From: Geosiphon pyriformis
Taxonomy: Eukaryota; Glomeromycota; Glomeromycetes; Archaeosporales; Geosiphonaceae
DNA: 64,000 nucleotides
Direction of reading: 5' to 3'
Assembly (NCBI GenBank): GCA_016748015.1
Contig: JAAOMT010000328.1
Location: 512,955-576,954, forward strand
Of the stretch, positions 1-9,530 are shown piece by piece; within the stretch, counting starts at the first letter, position 1; each line of letters opens with the position of its first letter. The notes beneath the pieces were generated by a model. That model saw only the letters and a list, made by a program, of their open reading frames with translations, was not told where the DNA came from and did not search any database. The position numbers were made by a program, and so were the translations under genes.

Positions 1-764
1 TCTCTCTTTATGGCTAACATATACTGGTCATATGGTAGAATGAAGATTGATTGATGAGTTGAAATAATTTCTCTTTTGTCAACAATTTCTTTCTTTGCCA
101 TATTGACTAATATATCTATTCTACCTGTTAATTCAAATCCTTGTATCCCTCTAGCTGTAATCCCTAATTCTTTCCTGTTTTTCACTGATACTAACTGAGC
201 TATTTTCACCAGAGGTAGGAATATTGCCTGTGCTATTTTTTTGTTTGGGTCTATGGTATATGCTTTTTCTGAATTATTTTGTAGCATAGCAATAATATTC
301 CCTACATATCCTGCATTAATTATTTCTCCTTTGATGTTTATTCCTTTTTTTGCTAAACTACTTCTGGATGCTAGTTGAATCATTGTTGTTGCTAAGATTT
401 TTAATGCTACTTTGAAATCAATGCAGATGTGCGAATGTGGTTCCAATTTAATGGGATTTTTCCCTGGATATCTCAGATCAAATCCTGCATCAGTATTGTG
501 CACATACTCAGGCATGATATCTTCATTATTATCGCTGAATCATTTTAGTTCCTGCTCCTTGGTAAGGTCAGGAAGTGTGATAAATATTTTGGGATATGAA
601 TCAGATTTTGAATTGTCATAATTTGTGTTGCTAATTGGAGTGGAGCTGGAACCATTGTTTTTATCATCATTGTTGTTGGAGTTTGAATCAGGATTGAAAA
701 CTGATTTCAATTCTGATGTACAGCTGCTTATTGGTTTGTTTTTTTTTGGGATTGTGTAGATCAT
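1..764 (-). pseudogene. Gypsy A: dUTPase domain of pol
   Basis: Trimeric dUTPase fold (dUTP to dUMP + PPi) embedded in the gypsy polyprotein. An Asn/Ser/Asp-rich leader (about 590-740) is followed by motif 1 (NTDAGFDLRYPGK, near 470-510), motif 2 (ASRSSLAKKGI), motif 3 (EIINAGYVGNI, near 300-330) and the C-terminal Gly-rich motif 5 (ARGIQGFELTGR, near 120-160). After one TGA at about 537, where B and D have Trp, the frame is open to the left window edge. In motif 3 the Asp expected to activate water is Asn; B keeps IIDAGY there. The domain is therefore probably inactive here. A beta-rich linker begins after motif 5 and continues out of the window. Confidence 0.85.
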
Positions 765-1440
765 GCATGGTGGTGGATTGTAAATGAGGTCACACTCATT
801 ACAATATTAAAAGTCACAAGGAATTAGGCAGTGTTGACATAGTCAAATATTCAATTGTTCTAAGTGTTGCTCTTGCTCTTCTCTTGTGGGTGCTAACTTC
901 TGGTAGTGTTCATGAAATTGTTCTGGATCTAGAAGATTTATGACTAGTTCTGGATCCCAGTCAAGTTCTATGAATTCTGATGAGTTGTTTTTGATTTTTC
1001 TGATTTCTTCAGACAATGCTCCTTCTATCTTGGCCATTGTCATTCTCCAGATCTTGTTGTCATTGTATGGACAACTGTCTAATCGCTGCACAGCTCTTCT
1101 CCAAGCGGCTTCTATTGGAGTTTCTTTTTTGACCCAGTCACTGATAAGAATTGTGTATTAACACAAAGTGTTGTACGTTCTTCCTTAACCAGGAATATCA
1201 TTCCACATTCCTTCGTCAAGTAAGGTTTCACCACAAGCTAGGCAAGATTCATTGTTCCATTTTTCTTGTCTTTTCGGTTGTCTAAAGCATTCTATGACAC
1301 ATGTGCAGTAGTAGAATTTGGTTGCTGTTTGGTATTCCTTATCATTGTCATAGCATACATCTATTGACAACAATTTCTTGTCACAATTGACGTATATTAA
1401 TTTGGGTTGGCAATAGTTTGACTGTTGTGATGGAGCATAA
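765..1440 (-). pseudogene. Gypsy A: Cys-rich (multi-CxxC) domain between protease and dUTPase
   Basis: Degraded coding region. At 1185-1373 it holds a Cys-rich segment with CxxC-like pairs (YYCTCVIEC, ESCLACGETLLDEG). A helical, Glu-rich stretch follows at 843-1091 (ELDWDPELVINLL, then EQEQHLEQLN). A second cluster lies at about 775-840 with the pattern C-x2-C-x3-C-x4-C-x2-C, interrupted by one TAA where B has a CAG Gln codon. The homologous segment in B is at 6390-6970 and in D at 62890-63183. Zinc binding is inferred only from the Cys spacing. I do not recognise a named domain. Its place next to the dUTPase in all three copies says it belongs to the element. Confidence 0.7.
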
Positions 1441-1739
1441 GTGTCTGGAATATAAGTATTGTTGGCTTGGATAGTGTCTTTTTCTTTTCCTTTCTCTTTG
1501 CCTCTTTCTTTTTCTTCTTCCTACCCCCAATTTACTGTCAGTTTGTTGTCGTCATTGTCAGTCCATGTCAGATTGTCAGTTTCTCAGATGAGTTCTTCTC
1601 TTTGTTTTTTTTTTACTGGCTCATCCCATAATAGTATTGGCAGCAGTTTATTGTGGTTATTGTCAGCCCACAACACTTGGTATGCCTCCCAGGTAGGTTT
1701 TGGTTTTTTTTCTTTCAGTTCAATCAATAGTGTAAAGAG

Positions 1740-2435
1740 ATGATTTGATTTAAAGTGACCACAGATGGCTGGTACTCTTGTATGTTGGTTATGCTAACTG
1801 AGTTGAACCTCTTGCATGTTCCAGTCCATAACAGCACTGGCTTTGAACAACTAGTCATTGCCAACAAGGGCCTAGTACTGGGTGGCTTCCATTACCAGTA
1901 CCTTAATTAGTATAATGATGCCATTGACTTCTATGGGTAGATTGTCAATCTCTCCAATGGGTGTTTTGGTCACTTCATCGGCTGTGATAATTCTGATGCT
2001 GGCAGCACGATTAACTCAGTGACTTAATTGATCCATAAGTTGTCTGGTGATGATACTGCCAGCTGATCCATTATCTAAGATCAGTTTGATGGAGTGTTCA
2101 TTAACTTTCGCATTAGTGTACATAGTTATGATGGGTTTTTCTTCTAGAGTGGCTCTACTGAATAGCAGTATGGTTGTGGTTTCCTTGAGTTCAAAGGGAA
2201 AGATGACAGCTAATGATTTGTCATTGGTGACAGTTGCTGGTAGGATGTTATTGGTAAGTGTTATTTGTTGATGGAGTTCTGGGTTGTTGGTAGTAGTGTT
2301 TTCTGGGGTAACTAGAAGACTTAAATAGTGTTGGGAATTTGGGTTTTGGTTGGAACCAGTACCCAAATTCTGAGAATGTGATCTAGTGAATTGGTGGAAG
2401 GAGCTGAGGATTGGTTGGTGAACAACCATTGCCAA
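1740..2435 (-). pseudogene. Gypsy A: retroviral-type aspartic protease
   Basis: Pepsin-like retrotransposon protease that would mature the gag-pol polyprotein. The active-site loop is at about 2040-2075: IKLILDNGSAGSIITRQLMD. The catalytic Asp is kept, and the usual Ser/Thr of D-S/T-G is Asn. A stop just before 2016 breaks the frame. Beyond it the region continues with the typical hydrophobic body and a LVGNDWL C-terminal motif at about 1850-1870. B (5641-6129) aligns throughout and has LDSRSAGS, so both copies have a damaged active-site triplet, in different ways. Confidence 0.8.
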
Positions 2436-2900
2436 TTTCCAGTTTTGGGTAATTCTGGGTCTGAGATCTCCTGATGTTATTTGAGCTGGGTTTTGGGGTG
2501 GTGTTTAGATTGATTGTTGAGACTAATAGATTACTTGTGGCTGCAGTTAATATATTACCAGTGGCTGCAGCTGGTAAATTGTCTGTGGTTGATAAATTAG
2601 GATTTGATATATTAATGGTTGATAGATTGGTTGCTGCATCATCAGCAGGTAAGTGGTTTGATATTGTGCTGAGTTTGATTGATAATTCAGAATTGGGAAC
2701 CAGTGATCGGGGCTTCAATATTGATTTCTCAATTGTTGGTTATTTATATGCTGACAGCAGTCAATTTGGATATGTTTTTGTTTACCACAATAGTGGCAGA
2801 TACGCATTTTCTGTTGCCACTGTTGATTGGTCAATAAAGATGAACATAGTTGGTTCTGTGAATGATTAGAGTTTTCTTGATTATGACATCATTGTGGTGG
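2383..2900 (-). pseudogene. Gypsy A: gag C-terminus with CCHC zinc knuckle and repetitive linker
   Basis: At 2757-2798 the minus strand encodes a perfect C-x2-C-x4-H-x4-C knuckle (CHYCGKQKHIQIDC), the nucleocapsid signature that binds the element RNA. Downstream, to 2383, the linker toward the protease is rich in Asn/Ser/Thr/Leu. It carries short imperfect repeats around NLST, ISNPNLST and LPAAATGN, visible in DNA as repeated gctgcag blocks. Frames switch within the region, so the segment is broken rather than one clean ORF. Confidence 0.7.
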
Positions 2901-3930
2901 TTAATAAATTGTCTGATTGTTGTTAGCTAAGTATCTCTCTATCTTCTGATTAATTGTTTTACTGAATTTCTCCAATTTGGAATCCAATTCAGATGATCTG
3001 TTCATCACTAGATTAACAGCTTGGGCATGGTTGGCTTCTAATTCAGCTGATTCAAAATTTCTGGCATGAGTGACTGCATCTTGAAGAGTGCCTGGATACA
3101 ATGGATGTATATGTTGCAAGATACTGCTGCACAGGCCATGGATAAACTGGTTGAGAATTTGTGGTGCTGTGAAATAGTTGGTGTCAATTGCTTGAATTTG
3201 GTGCAGGTTTCTATAGAAGTGTCCTAGGTAAGTAGTAACTGCTTCAGTTTCTCCTTGCTTCATGGTGGTGAATGTATTAACTAGGCGATTAATACTGTTA
3301 CTGTTGCTGAAGTATCTTAAAAATTCCACTTTGAAGACATTGAAGTCTTGTGGTTTATTAATCAAGCTCTAATACCATGAATTGGCAGTATTCTTGAGGA
3401 AGTAGAGAATGGCTTGCATTGCTCAGGTGTCATTCTATCTATTGGCTGCGATGGCTTTTCTCACATTGTTCAGCCATACTTGAGTGTCATCCTCTTTGCC
3501 AGTAAAATTATCAAGTTTTACAATTGGTATGTAGGCCATTGAGTCTACAATGGGTTGTTGTGGTGGCTATTAAAGTGGTTGTTGTATGAGTTTGGCTATT
3601 GAATTAATTGGTGGTTGATTGATAATGATTACTGAAGGTAAGTTTTGTTGATTAATTAAGTTGGGATTTCGGTCATTCTGATTTGGCTGAGCTTGAAAAT
3701 TTGGAGTTTTGATTTCCAGATTTTCTTGGTTTGGATTTTTTGGAGTTTGAACATTCAGGGTTTCAAATTCCAGGTCTTCTGGGATTAGGTTTTGGTATGT
3801 AAATTCCTGATTCTCAGATTCTTTTTCCTTTTCTTCTTGTTTTCCTTCTGATTCTGTGACTTTCCAAGAACTCGCGGTTCTGAAATCTGGTTGAGGTGGT
3901 AGTGATCAAAATCTTAATGGTGTTGGTGAT
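2901..3930 (-). pseudogene. Gypsy A: gag capsid region
   Basis: Capsid-like Gag. The best open stretch is 2901-3365 (154 codons), with the retrotransposon-gag pattern F-x-F...F-L-R-Y-F, then MKQGETEAVTTYLGHFYRNL, then a helical EAAELEANHAQA-like segment. Upstream, 3366-3550 still encodes recognisable gag sequence (KLDNFTGKEDDTQVWLNNV), followed by Trp-to-TAG, CGA-to-TGA and Trp-to-TAG-type stops. At 3560-3900 it is a Pro/Gln/Asn-rich disordered spacer (NPNLINQQNLP). Frames are consistent with one original polyprotein. Confidence 0.75.
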
Positions 3931-4562
3931 CATAATTTAAATTTTTCAAAATATGCACCATATGGTCCTAATAAGTCTTCTTTCCTTTGTTTACTTTGAA
4001 ATGAGAATTGTCTAACTGTTGATGTCGCATTCGATGTGAACACATCTGTTAATGTGATATTGATGGTGCTTCTAGAAGTATAATAATATGATGGATTGGT
4101 GGGTGATTTAACTTTGTATTTCTTCCAAGTGGGTGGTTGTATTCCTTTGGGTGTTACTGCTGATGTTTTTAGTTTTTCTTTGCTTTTACTTGCATAGGTA
4201 ATTGGGTATCTCTGTTGGGTGTAATGTTCAATTTCTTTATTAATTTCAGTAATAATGGATGCAAAATTATAGTTTGTTGATAAGCTGCTGTTTTGGATTA
4301 ATTTATTGTAAAAAGTCTTCCTTACTGATTCAGTGTTTGTTGCTGTTCCTAATAAATAGGCAATTTTTTTATTGACATAAAAGTTGAAGGCTGATTCTGT
4401 TGATATGTGATTCAGGATTAATCTTAAGTGTTGACAGTAGTATTGAAATAAAGATTTCGTGAATCTTAAATGGTTTGCTCTTATGTTTTCAGATTCTGCC
4501 ACTTTTGGATGGGGTTGTTGGTGCTGGTTCTCTGTAAGATTATATCTTACAGGAAGCACCAA
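3930..4562 (-). CDS. Gypsy A: gag N-terminal region (210 codons, intact)
   Basis: Longest intact reading frame of element A. It begins at the first nucleotides after the LTR and overlaps the primer-binding site. Its first codon as drawn is TTG, so the true initiator is uncertain. The product is basic, with a helical core (ESVRKTFYNKLIQN, IITEINKEIEHYTQQRYP), a Ser/Thr-rich middle and a LLGPYGAYFEKFKL end. I see no catalytic motif. Position between LTR/PBS and capsid makes it the N-terminal part of Gag, or a leader ORF. It is separated from the capsid block by a stop at about 3929. Confidence 0.65.
   Translation of the reverse strand: MVLPVRYNLTENQHQQPHPKVAESENIRANHLRFTKSLFQYYCQHLRLILNHISTESAFNFYVNKKIAYLLGTATNTESVRKTFYNKLIQNSSLSTNYNFASIITEINKEIEHYTQQRYPITYASKSKEKLKTSAVTPKGIQPPTWKKYKVKSPTNPSYYYTSRSTINITLTDVFTSNATSTVRQFSFQSKQRKEDLLGPYGAYFEKFKL
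4532..4562 (-). promoter_or_regulatory. Gypsy A primer-binding region plus adjacent perfect hairpin
   Basis: Directly inside the 5' LTR the minus strand reads TTTGGTGCTTCC, a TGG-starting PBS-like sequence. It runs into a perfect 9-bp hairpin with a 3-nt loop (arms at 4532-4540 and 4544-4552). The PBS also pairs with the end of the LTR (see the LTR entry and findings). Which tRNA, if any, primes cannot be decided from the window. Confidence 0.6.
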
Positions 4563-4563
4563 A

Positions 4564-5451
4564 TGTTACAGGTAATTATTTGGGGTCTCAAAGCAAATAA
4601 CAAACTCGTAACTTGGTGCTCAATTGATTAATAATGCTGGTAATACTGGTATGTTGGTTGTATTTGAAGGTTTTGGAGTTGAGTCCTTTGTATAATGAAC
4701 AGAGATTCTTTGTTGATGTTATTCGCAGTTAGTTTGTGTAAGTTGTTTCCTAATTTTTTTCTCAGCTTAGTGGCTGGATTTATTCTGGCAGTCGTGCCCT
4801 TCTGGTAAGCTATCTGATAATATATATAATGCTGCTCTTATCTCTGGGTCTTTTACTAGGCTATCCATGACATCAATAACTCAGTGTTTTTAATCAATTA
4901 ATATACAACAAAATCAAATAAAAAAAAATAAAAGAAAATAAAGAAATATAAGAAATAAGCCAAGGCAATTTGCAAGTTAGTATCCTGTCAATAGCTGTAA
5001 TCAAAAGCTATTGTTCCAGTGTGGCTAAGTATTAATTACTATCAACATAAAGTATTAATAGTGGAGAGTGAATTGAGATAGTGAATAATTATTTATTGAT
5101 ATTTGTGATGTAAAAGGTTTTTAACTAATGGATTCTGCTTTTTTTCTACTTTTAACACTACCATTATATATACATAATTGATGTTCTATGAGATTGCTTA
5201 CATTCTTGAGTGATGTGCTATGATTTCTTGAGCAATGCTCACATTATTGAGCAATGTGTCATATTTTTTTGATATCGCTCCACATTGCTGAGCAATGTGC
5301 CTTGATTTTTGATATTGCTCCACATTATTGAGCAATGTGCTATAATTTTTGACATTGCTTCATATTGCTGAGCAATATGCTCATGTGCTAACTACTACTT
5401 TGCCTATTGGTCTACTATTTTTTATAACTGTTTTTTTTTGTATGAGTAACA
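4564..5451 (-). repeat. Gypsy A 5' LTR (888 bp)
   Basis: Bounded by TGTTACTCAT (at 5451) and CCTGTAACA (at 4564), giving TGTTAC...GTAACA termini. Homologous LTRs lie at 11604-12352 (B), 57350-58251 (D) and 51980-52803 (decayed). A TATATATA box is at 5165-5172. Upstream of it, 5196-5395 holds about four imperfect ~40-bp units, each with a near-palindrome such as ACATTGCTGAGCAATGT. Near the 3' end, AGCACCAAGTTAC can pair with the PBS. Confidence 0.85.
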
Positions 5452-6129
5452 TCAGGCACTGGATATGCCCAAAATCTGAATTTCCAGAACTATTTAAGTC
5501 TCCTGGTTAATCCAAAAGATGCCCAACCCAATAACCCGGAAACCAACCAATACTTAACACTTACCAGCAACATTCTACCAGCTACTATTACTGAGAACAA
5601 ATTACTGGATGCCATCTTTCTATTTGAACTTGAAGAACCATTGACCATGCCATTATTTAATGGAGCCATTTTGAAAGAAAAACCCATTACTGTCATGTAC
5701 ACTGATGCCAAAGTTGATGGCCACTCCATCAAACTGATCCTAGACAGTAGATCAGCTGGCAGCATCATTACAAAACAACTTATGGACCAATTAGGTTGCC
5801 GAGTTGATCGTACTACCAGTGCCAGAATCATAACCACCAATAGAACAACCAAAACTTCTATTGGTGAGATTGATGACTTCCCTTTTAAAGTCAATGGCAT
5901 CATTATTCCCATCAAAGTTCTAGTAATAGAAGCAACCCAATATCAGACATTAGTAGGGAATGACTGGTTATCTAAAACCAATGCCATACTAGATTGGACA
6001 ATGCAGGAGTTCCAATTGAGCCAAAATGGTCAACACATATATGTACCAGCCACGTGTGGCCACTTCAAGATCACCAACTCAACAATCCCACTTATCGAAT
6101 TAGAAGAAGAAAAGGAGAAACCTACCTGA
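5452..6129 (+). pseudogene. Gypsy B: aspartic protease region
   Basis: Open in one frame from the junction with A to a TGA at 6127-6129; the first ATG is 5641. The active-site loop is SIKLILDSRSAGSIITKQL at about 5727-5785, so the D-S-G triplet reads D-S-R (GGA to AGA). The body continues to LVGNDWLSKTNAILDW and a Lys/Glu-rich tail. The TGA lies where element A keeps a Trp codon, so this end is a mutation and not the natural terminus. Confidence 0.8.
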
Positions 6130-6984
6130 GAAGCTTATTAGGTGTTCTGGGCTGACAAAGATCACAATGAACTACTACTTATACTCTCCTGGGACAACAA
6201 TGGCAAAGGAAAACAGAAAAAGACCAAACTTACCTAGAATACTAACCAAGCCTGAGAAACTAACAATGACCAGGAAGAACAAATAAATTGGGAATGGAAA
6301 AAAGACAAAAAAGAAAAAGGAAAGGGGAAGAAAGAAGAACCAACAACCAATAGCAACCCCACTTATAATTCCTACACTACACCCCACCAATCCACTTATT
6401 GCTGCCCAAAACTGGTATGCATCAATTGTGGCAAGAAATTGTTGTTAATGGGTGCTTGTTGTGACAATGATGAGAAGTACACTTTGACAACAAAATTTTA
6501 CTGCCACCCATGTGTTATTGAATGCTTTGGAAAACCAAAATGAGTTGGAAAATGGGACAATAAACCATGCTTGGCTTGTAGAGAAACTCTTCTGGATGAA
6601 AGAATGTGAAACAACATTCCTGGGCAAGGAGAAACGTGTGATGAATCATGTCAATACACAATTCTCATAAGCAACTGGATGAGAAAAGAAAAGCCCATAG
6701 AAGCTGCCTAGAGACAAGCTGTCAAATGTCTGGATGGATGTCCACACAATAATGACAAAATCTGGTGAATAGCATTTGCCAAAATCGAAGAAACAATACC
6801 AGAAGAGATAAAAACAATTAAAAATAACTCACCTAAACTTATAGAACTTGACTGGGACCTAGAACCAGTCATAAATCTTCTAGATTCAGAACAATTCTAC
6901 AAACATTATCAAGAGCTAGCACTCACAATAGAAGAGCAGAAACAATGCTTGGAAGAAATCAACACTTGACTATATGACTACTGT
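6130..6984 (+). pseudogene. Gypsy B: Cys-rich domain between protease and dUTPase
   Basis: Frame-continuous with the protease apart from stops. A Lys/Glu-rich linker (about 6180-6370) precedes a cluster containing CCPKLVCINCGKK, GACCDNDE, KFYCHPCVIEC and PCLACRETLLDE at about 6395-6600: at least four CxxC-type pairs, suggesting a zinc-bound fold. An acidic helical part follows (IELDWDLEPVINLL). Stops replace Trp or Arg codons seen in A, for example TAG in EAA-stop-RQA and TGA after DKIW. Function is unknown. Conservation in A and D argues it is an element domain. Confidence 0.7.
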
Positions 6985-7990
6985 TTGATTTTATGTGACT
7001 TCCAGTATTTTAATGAGTGTGACCTTATTTACAATCCACCAGTACACATGATCTACATGATCTCAAAAGAGGAAGAACCAATCAATAGCTGTGCATCAGA
7101 ATTGAAATCAATTTTTAATCCCAATTCAAACTCCAACAATGATGATGACGAAAACAACAGTTTCAGCTTCACTTCAAATAGCAATGGAAATTATGATGAT
7201 TCAAACCCCAAAACATTTATTGCACTTCCTGATCTCTCCAAGGAACAGGAACTCAAATGGTATAGTGATAATAATAAAAGTATCATGCCAGAACACGCAC
7301 ATGATACCGATGCAGGGTTTGATCTGAGATATCTGGGAAAAGAAGCCATCAAATTGGAACCAAATTCGTGCACATGTATTGATCTCAAAATAGCATTGGA
7401 AATTCCAGCAACAACCATGGTCCAATTAGCATCTAAGAGTAGTTTAGCAAAAAAAGGAATCAACATCAGAGGAATAATTGATGCTGGATACATGGGAAAT
7501 ATCATCACTATGCTGCAAAAAAGACCTATATTATAGAACCAAATAAAAAAATAGCACAGGCAATATTTTTACCTCTGGTGAAAATAGCTTAGTTAGTTTT
7601 AGTGGAAAAGAGAAAAAAATTAGGTATAACAGCAAGAGGGATACAGGGATTTAGATCAATGGGTAGAATAGATATACCAGTTAATATGGCAGAAGAAGAA
7701 ATTGTTGACAAAGAAAAAATTATCTCAACTCATCAAACAATTTCTATTCCGCCATATGATCAGTATATATTAGTCATAAAAAGAGAAGTAAAGAATCAAG
7801 CTCATTTGTTTGAAGCAGAAGCCACTATTTGTGAATCAGGGAAAATTGGATTCATCAATCTCTACATATTAGCCAAAAGCCCCAAAAACATCAAAATCTC
7901 CATCTATAATACAACTGGAAAGGTTATCGAAATACCAAAGAGAATTATCATTAGATATTTAACCACCAAAGTTGAGAATTAACCACCAAA
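6985..7990 (+). pseudogene. Gypsy B: dUTPase plus C-terminal linker
   Basis: The best-preserved dUTPase of the window. The leader contains an Asn/Asp/Ser-rich stretch (about 7120-7200). Motif 1 is DTDAGFDLRYLGK (7300-7340), motif 2 ASKSSLAKKGI, motif 3 GIIDAGYMGNI (7470-7505) with the catalytic Asp present. A frameshift near 7520 separates motif 4 (NKKIAQAIFLPL, 7540-7575). Motif 5 is ARGIQGFRSMGR (7630-7670) in the following ORF. That ORF runs to 7982 as a beta-rich linker before RT. A stop at Gln in the IA-stop-LVLV segment is a further lesion. The role would be lowering dUTP during cDNA synthesis, by analogy with retroviral dUTPases. Confidence 0.85.
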
Positions 7991-9040
7991 CCACATTCCA
8001 GATTTTCCACAGCTTTGCAGATATGTGGACATTATATTACAAACCATCTACAGAAGAAGTGAATGTTATCTGCTCCAACCAAAACAATTGGAACAGATAA
8101 ACATAAGGAATCTAAATCCACTTCAACAGATGCAACTTAAGATGTTACTCAACAATTTCAATAACATCTTTGCCAGCGAAAATGAATTTGGCCAAACCAA
8201 CATCATCCAGCATCAAATTAAGACTGGAGATGCAATGCCAATTAAACAAAGAGCATACAGAATACCACTAGCTAGCCATGAGATTATTCGTCAAAAAATT
8301 AACTGAATGCTTGACAATAGGCTAATTCAGCTATCAATGAGTTCATGGTTATCACCAATGATACTGGTCCATAAGAAAAATGGGAAAATCCGTTTTTGTG
8401 TAGATTACCAGAAACTAAATAGAGTAACTAAAGGTAATAGCTATCTAACTCCAAAGATCCAAAAACTATTTGACACTTTTGGAGAAAATAAATGGTTCTC
8501 AACACTAGATTTAGATAGTGGTTACTAACAAGTAGCCAATGGATCAAGCCAACAAAGAAAAAACAGTGTTCATCACAAGAGAAAGAAATTTTGAGTTTAA
8601 AGTTATGCCATTTGGCTTGATGAATACTCCAGCAATATTCCAATGGCTCATGGAAATTGTCTATACTGGATTACTATGGAAATCAGTAGTCGTATACTTG
8701 GATGATACCAATGTGTTCTCAAAAACATTCGATGATCATCTGCATTATCTCCAACAAGTGTTTGAAAAGTTGAGAAGAGCAGGATTAAAACTAAATGCAA
8801 CCAAATGTTTCTTTGGAAAAACTGAACTCAAGTTTTTGGGACATGTAGTGAGCAAAGATGGAATCAAAACAAATCCAGACAAGATTGAAATAGTTAAGAA
8901 CTTTTTGGTACCAACCAACTTGACAGAACTAAGAGCATTTTTAGGTTTTACAGGCTATTATTGCCATTTTATCAAAGACTTTTCAAAACTGGCTCAGCCA
9001 CTTCACCATCTACAGACCAAAAATGTGAAGTATAAATAGA
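7991..9040 (+). pseudogene. Gypsy B: reverse transcriptase
   Basis: Ty3-type RT spread over three ORFs. Visible blocks: YLLQPKQLEQI leader; KQRAYRIPLASHEIIRQKIN; SPMILVHKKNGKIRFCVDYQKLN; FSTLDLDSGY; VMPFGLMNTPAIFQ; VVVYLDDTNVFS with the catalytic YLDD intact (8690-8720); FLGHVVSKDGI; LRAFLGFTGYYCHFI. A TGA after IRQKIN (8304) and a TAA replacing Trp in SGYWQ (8526) break the chain. One extra A near 8540 shifts frame, so translation resumes from 8539 in another frame. Confidence 0.92.
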
Positions 9041-9530
9041 CCGAAGCTTAACAAGAAGCATTTAACACATTAAGAAGAAAGCTTATCCAAGCTCCAGTAT
9101 TAATATATCCAAATCACAGCAAACCATTCATAATTACTACTGATGCATCAGATCAAGCATTGCAAGCAGTACTATCACAGAAAGGATCAGATGGAAGAAA
9201 ACATCCAGTAGTTTACACCAGTAGAAACTTAAGTTCAGCTGAGAAGAACTATGAAACTTCAGCACTAGAACACTTAGCTATCTATTGGGCTGTCATCAAA
9301 TAGAAGGAATACTTGAGTCAAAAGTTTGAAGTGTACACTGATTACAAAGAATTGACTTCAATTCAGAAACAAGAATTTGTAGACGACCATCATGCCAGAT
9401 GAAAAATAAAACTTTTATCATTCAATTATATAGTACATTATAAAAAGAGAAAAAACAATGAAAATGCTGATAAACTGTCACAAATGAGACAAATTTAAAA
9501 ACATTTCAACCCAAAAATATAACAAAAGAT
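9041..9530 (+). pseudogene. Gypsy B: RNase H
   Basis: Follows RT without a gap. The catalytic blocks are visible: TTDASDQALQAVLSQ (first Asp), SALEHLAIYWAV (Glu) and EVYTDYKELTSI (second Asp, with TDY where gypsy elements usually have TDH). The C-terminal part ends NENADKLSQM. Stops at KYK-stop-TEA-stop-QEAF, IK-stop-KEYL and AR-stop-KIKL all sit where Trp or Gln is expected. No active enzyme could be made. Confidence 0.85.

Larger units (their letters stand above)
1..5451 (-). mobile_element. Ty3/gypsy LTR retrotransposon A (dUTPase type), 5' part
   Basis: Minus-strand LTR retrotransposon. Reading down from 5451 it has a 5' LTR, a primer-binding region, gag with a CCHC knuckle, a DNG-type aspartic protease, a multi-CxxC domain and a dUTPase. 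It leaves the window before RT. The same modules occur in the same order in B (plus, 5452-12352) and D (minus, 57350-63183), so the family assignment does not rest on one ORF. The reading frame is broken by a few stops, such as a TGA at the Trp before the dUTPase and a TAA inside the CxxC segment. The right-hand LTR edge abuts the protease-upstream region of B in the opposite orientation, so A appears to have inserted into B. The 3' half and 3' LTR should lie left of the window. Confidence 0.9.

Noticed and set aside
4532-4562. tRNA gene or tRNA fragment at the PBS
   Set aside because: No cloverleaf could be drawn; only a PBS-like stretch and a short hairpin are present.
5196-5395. CRISPR-like array from regularly spaced palindromes
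   Set aside because: Eukaryotic context, units imperfect and contiguous, located within LTR U3, no cas genes.
7300-7670. dUTPase as a host housekeeping gene
   Set aside because: It is fused in frame with retroelement segments and repeated in three gypsy copies, with the same flanking domains.
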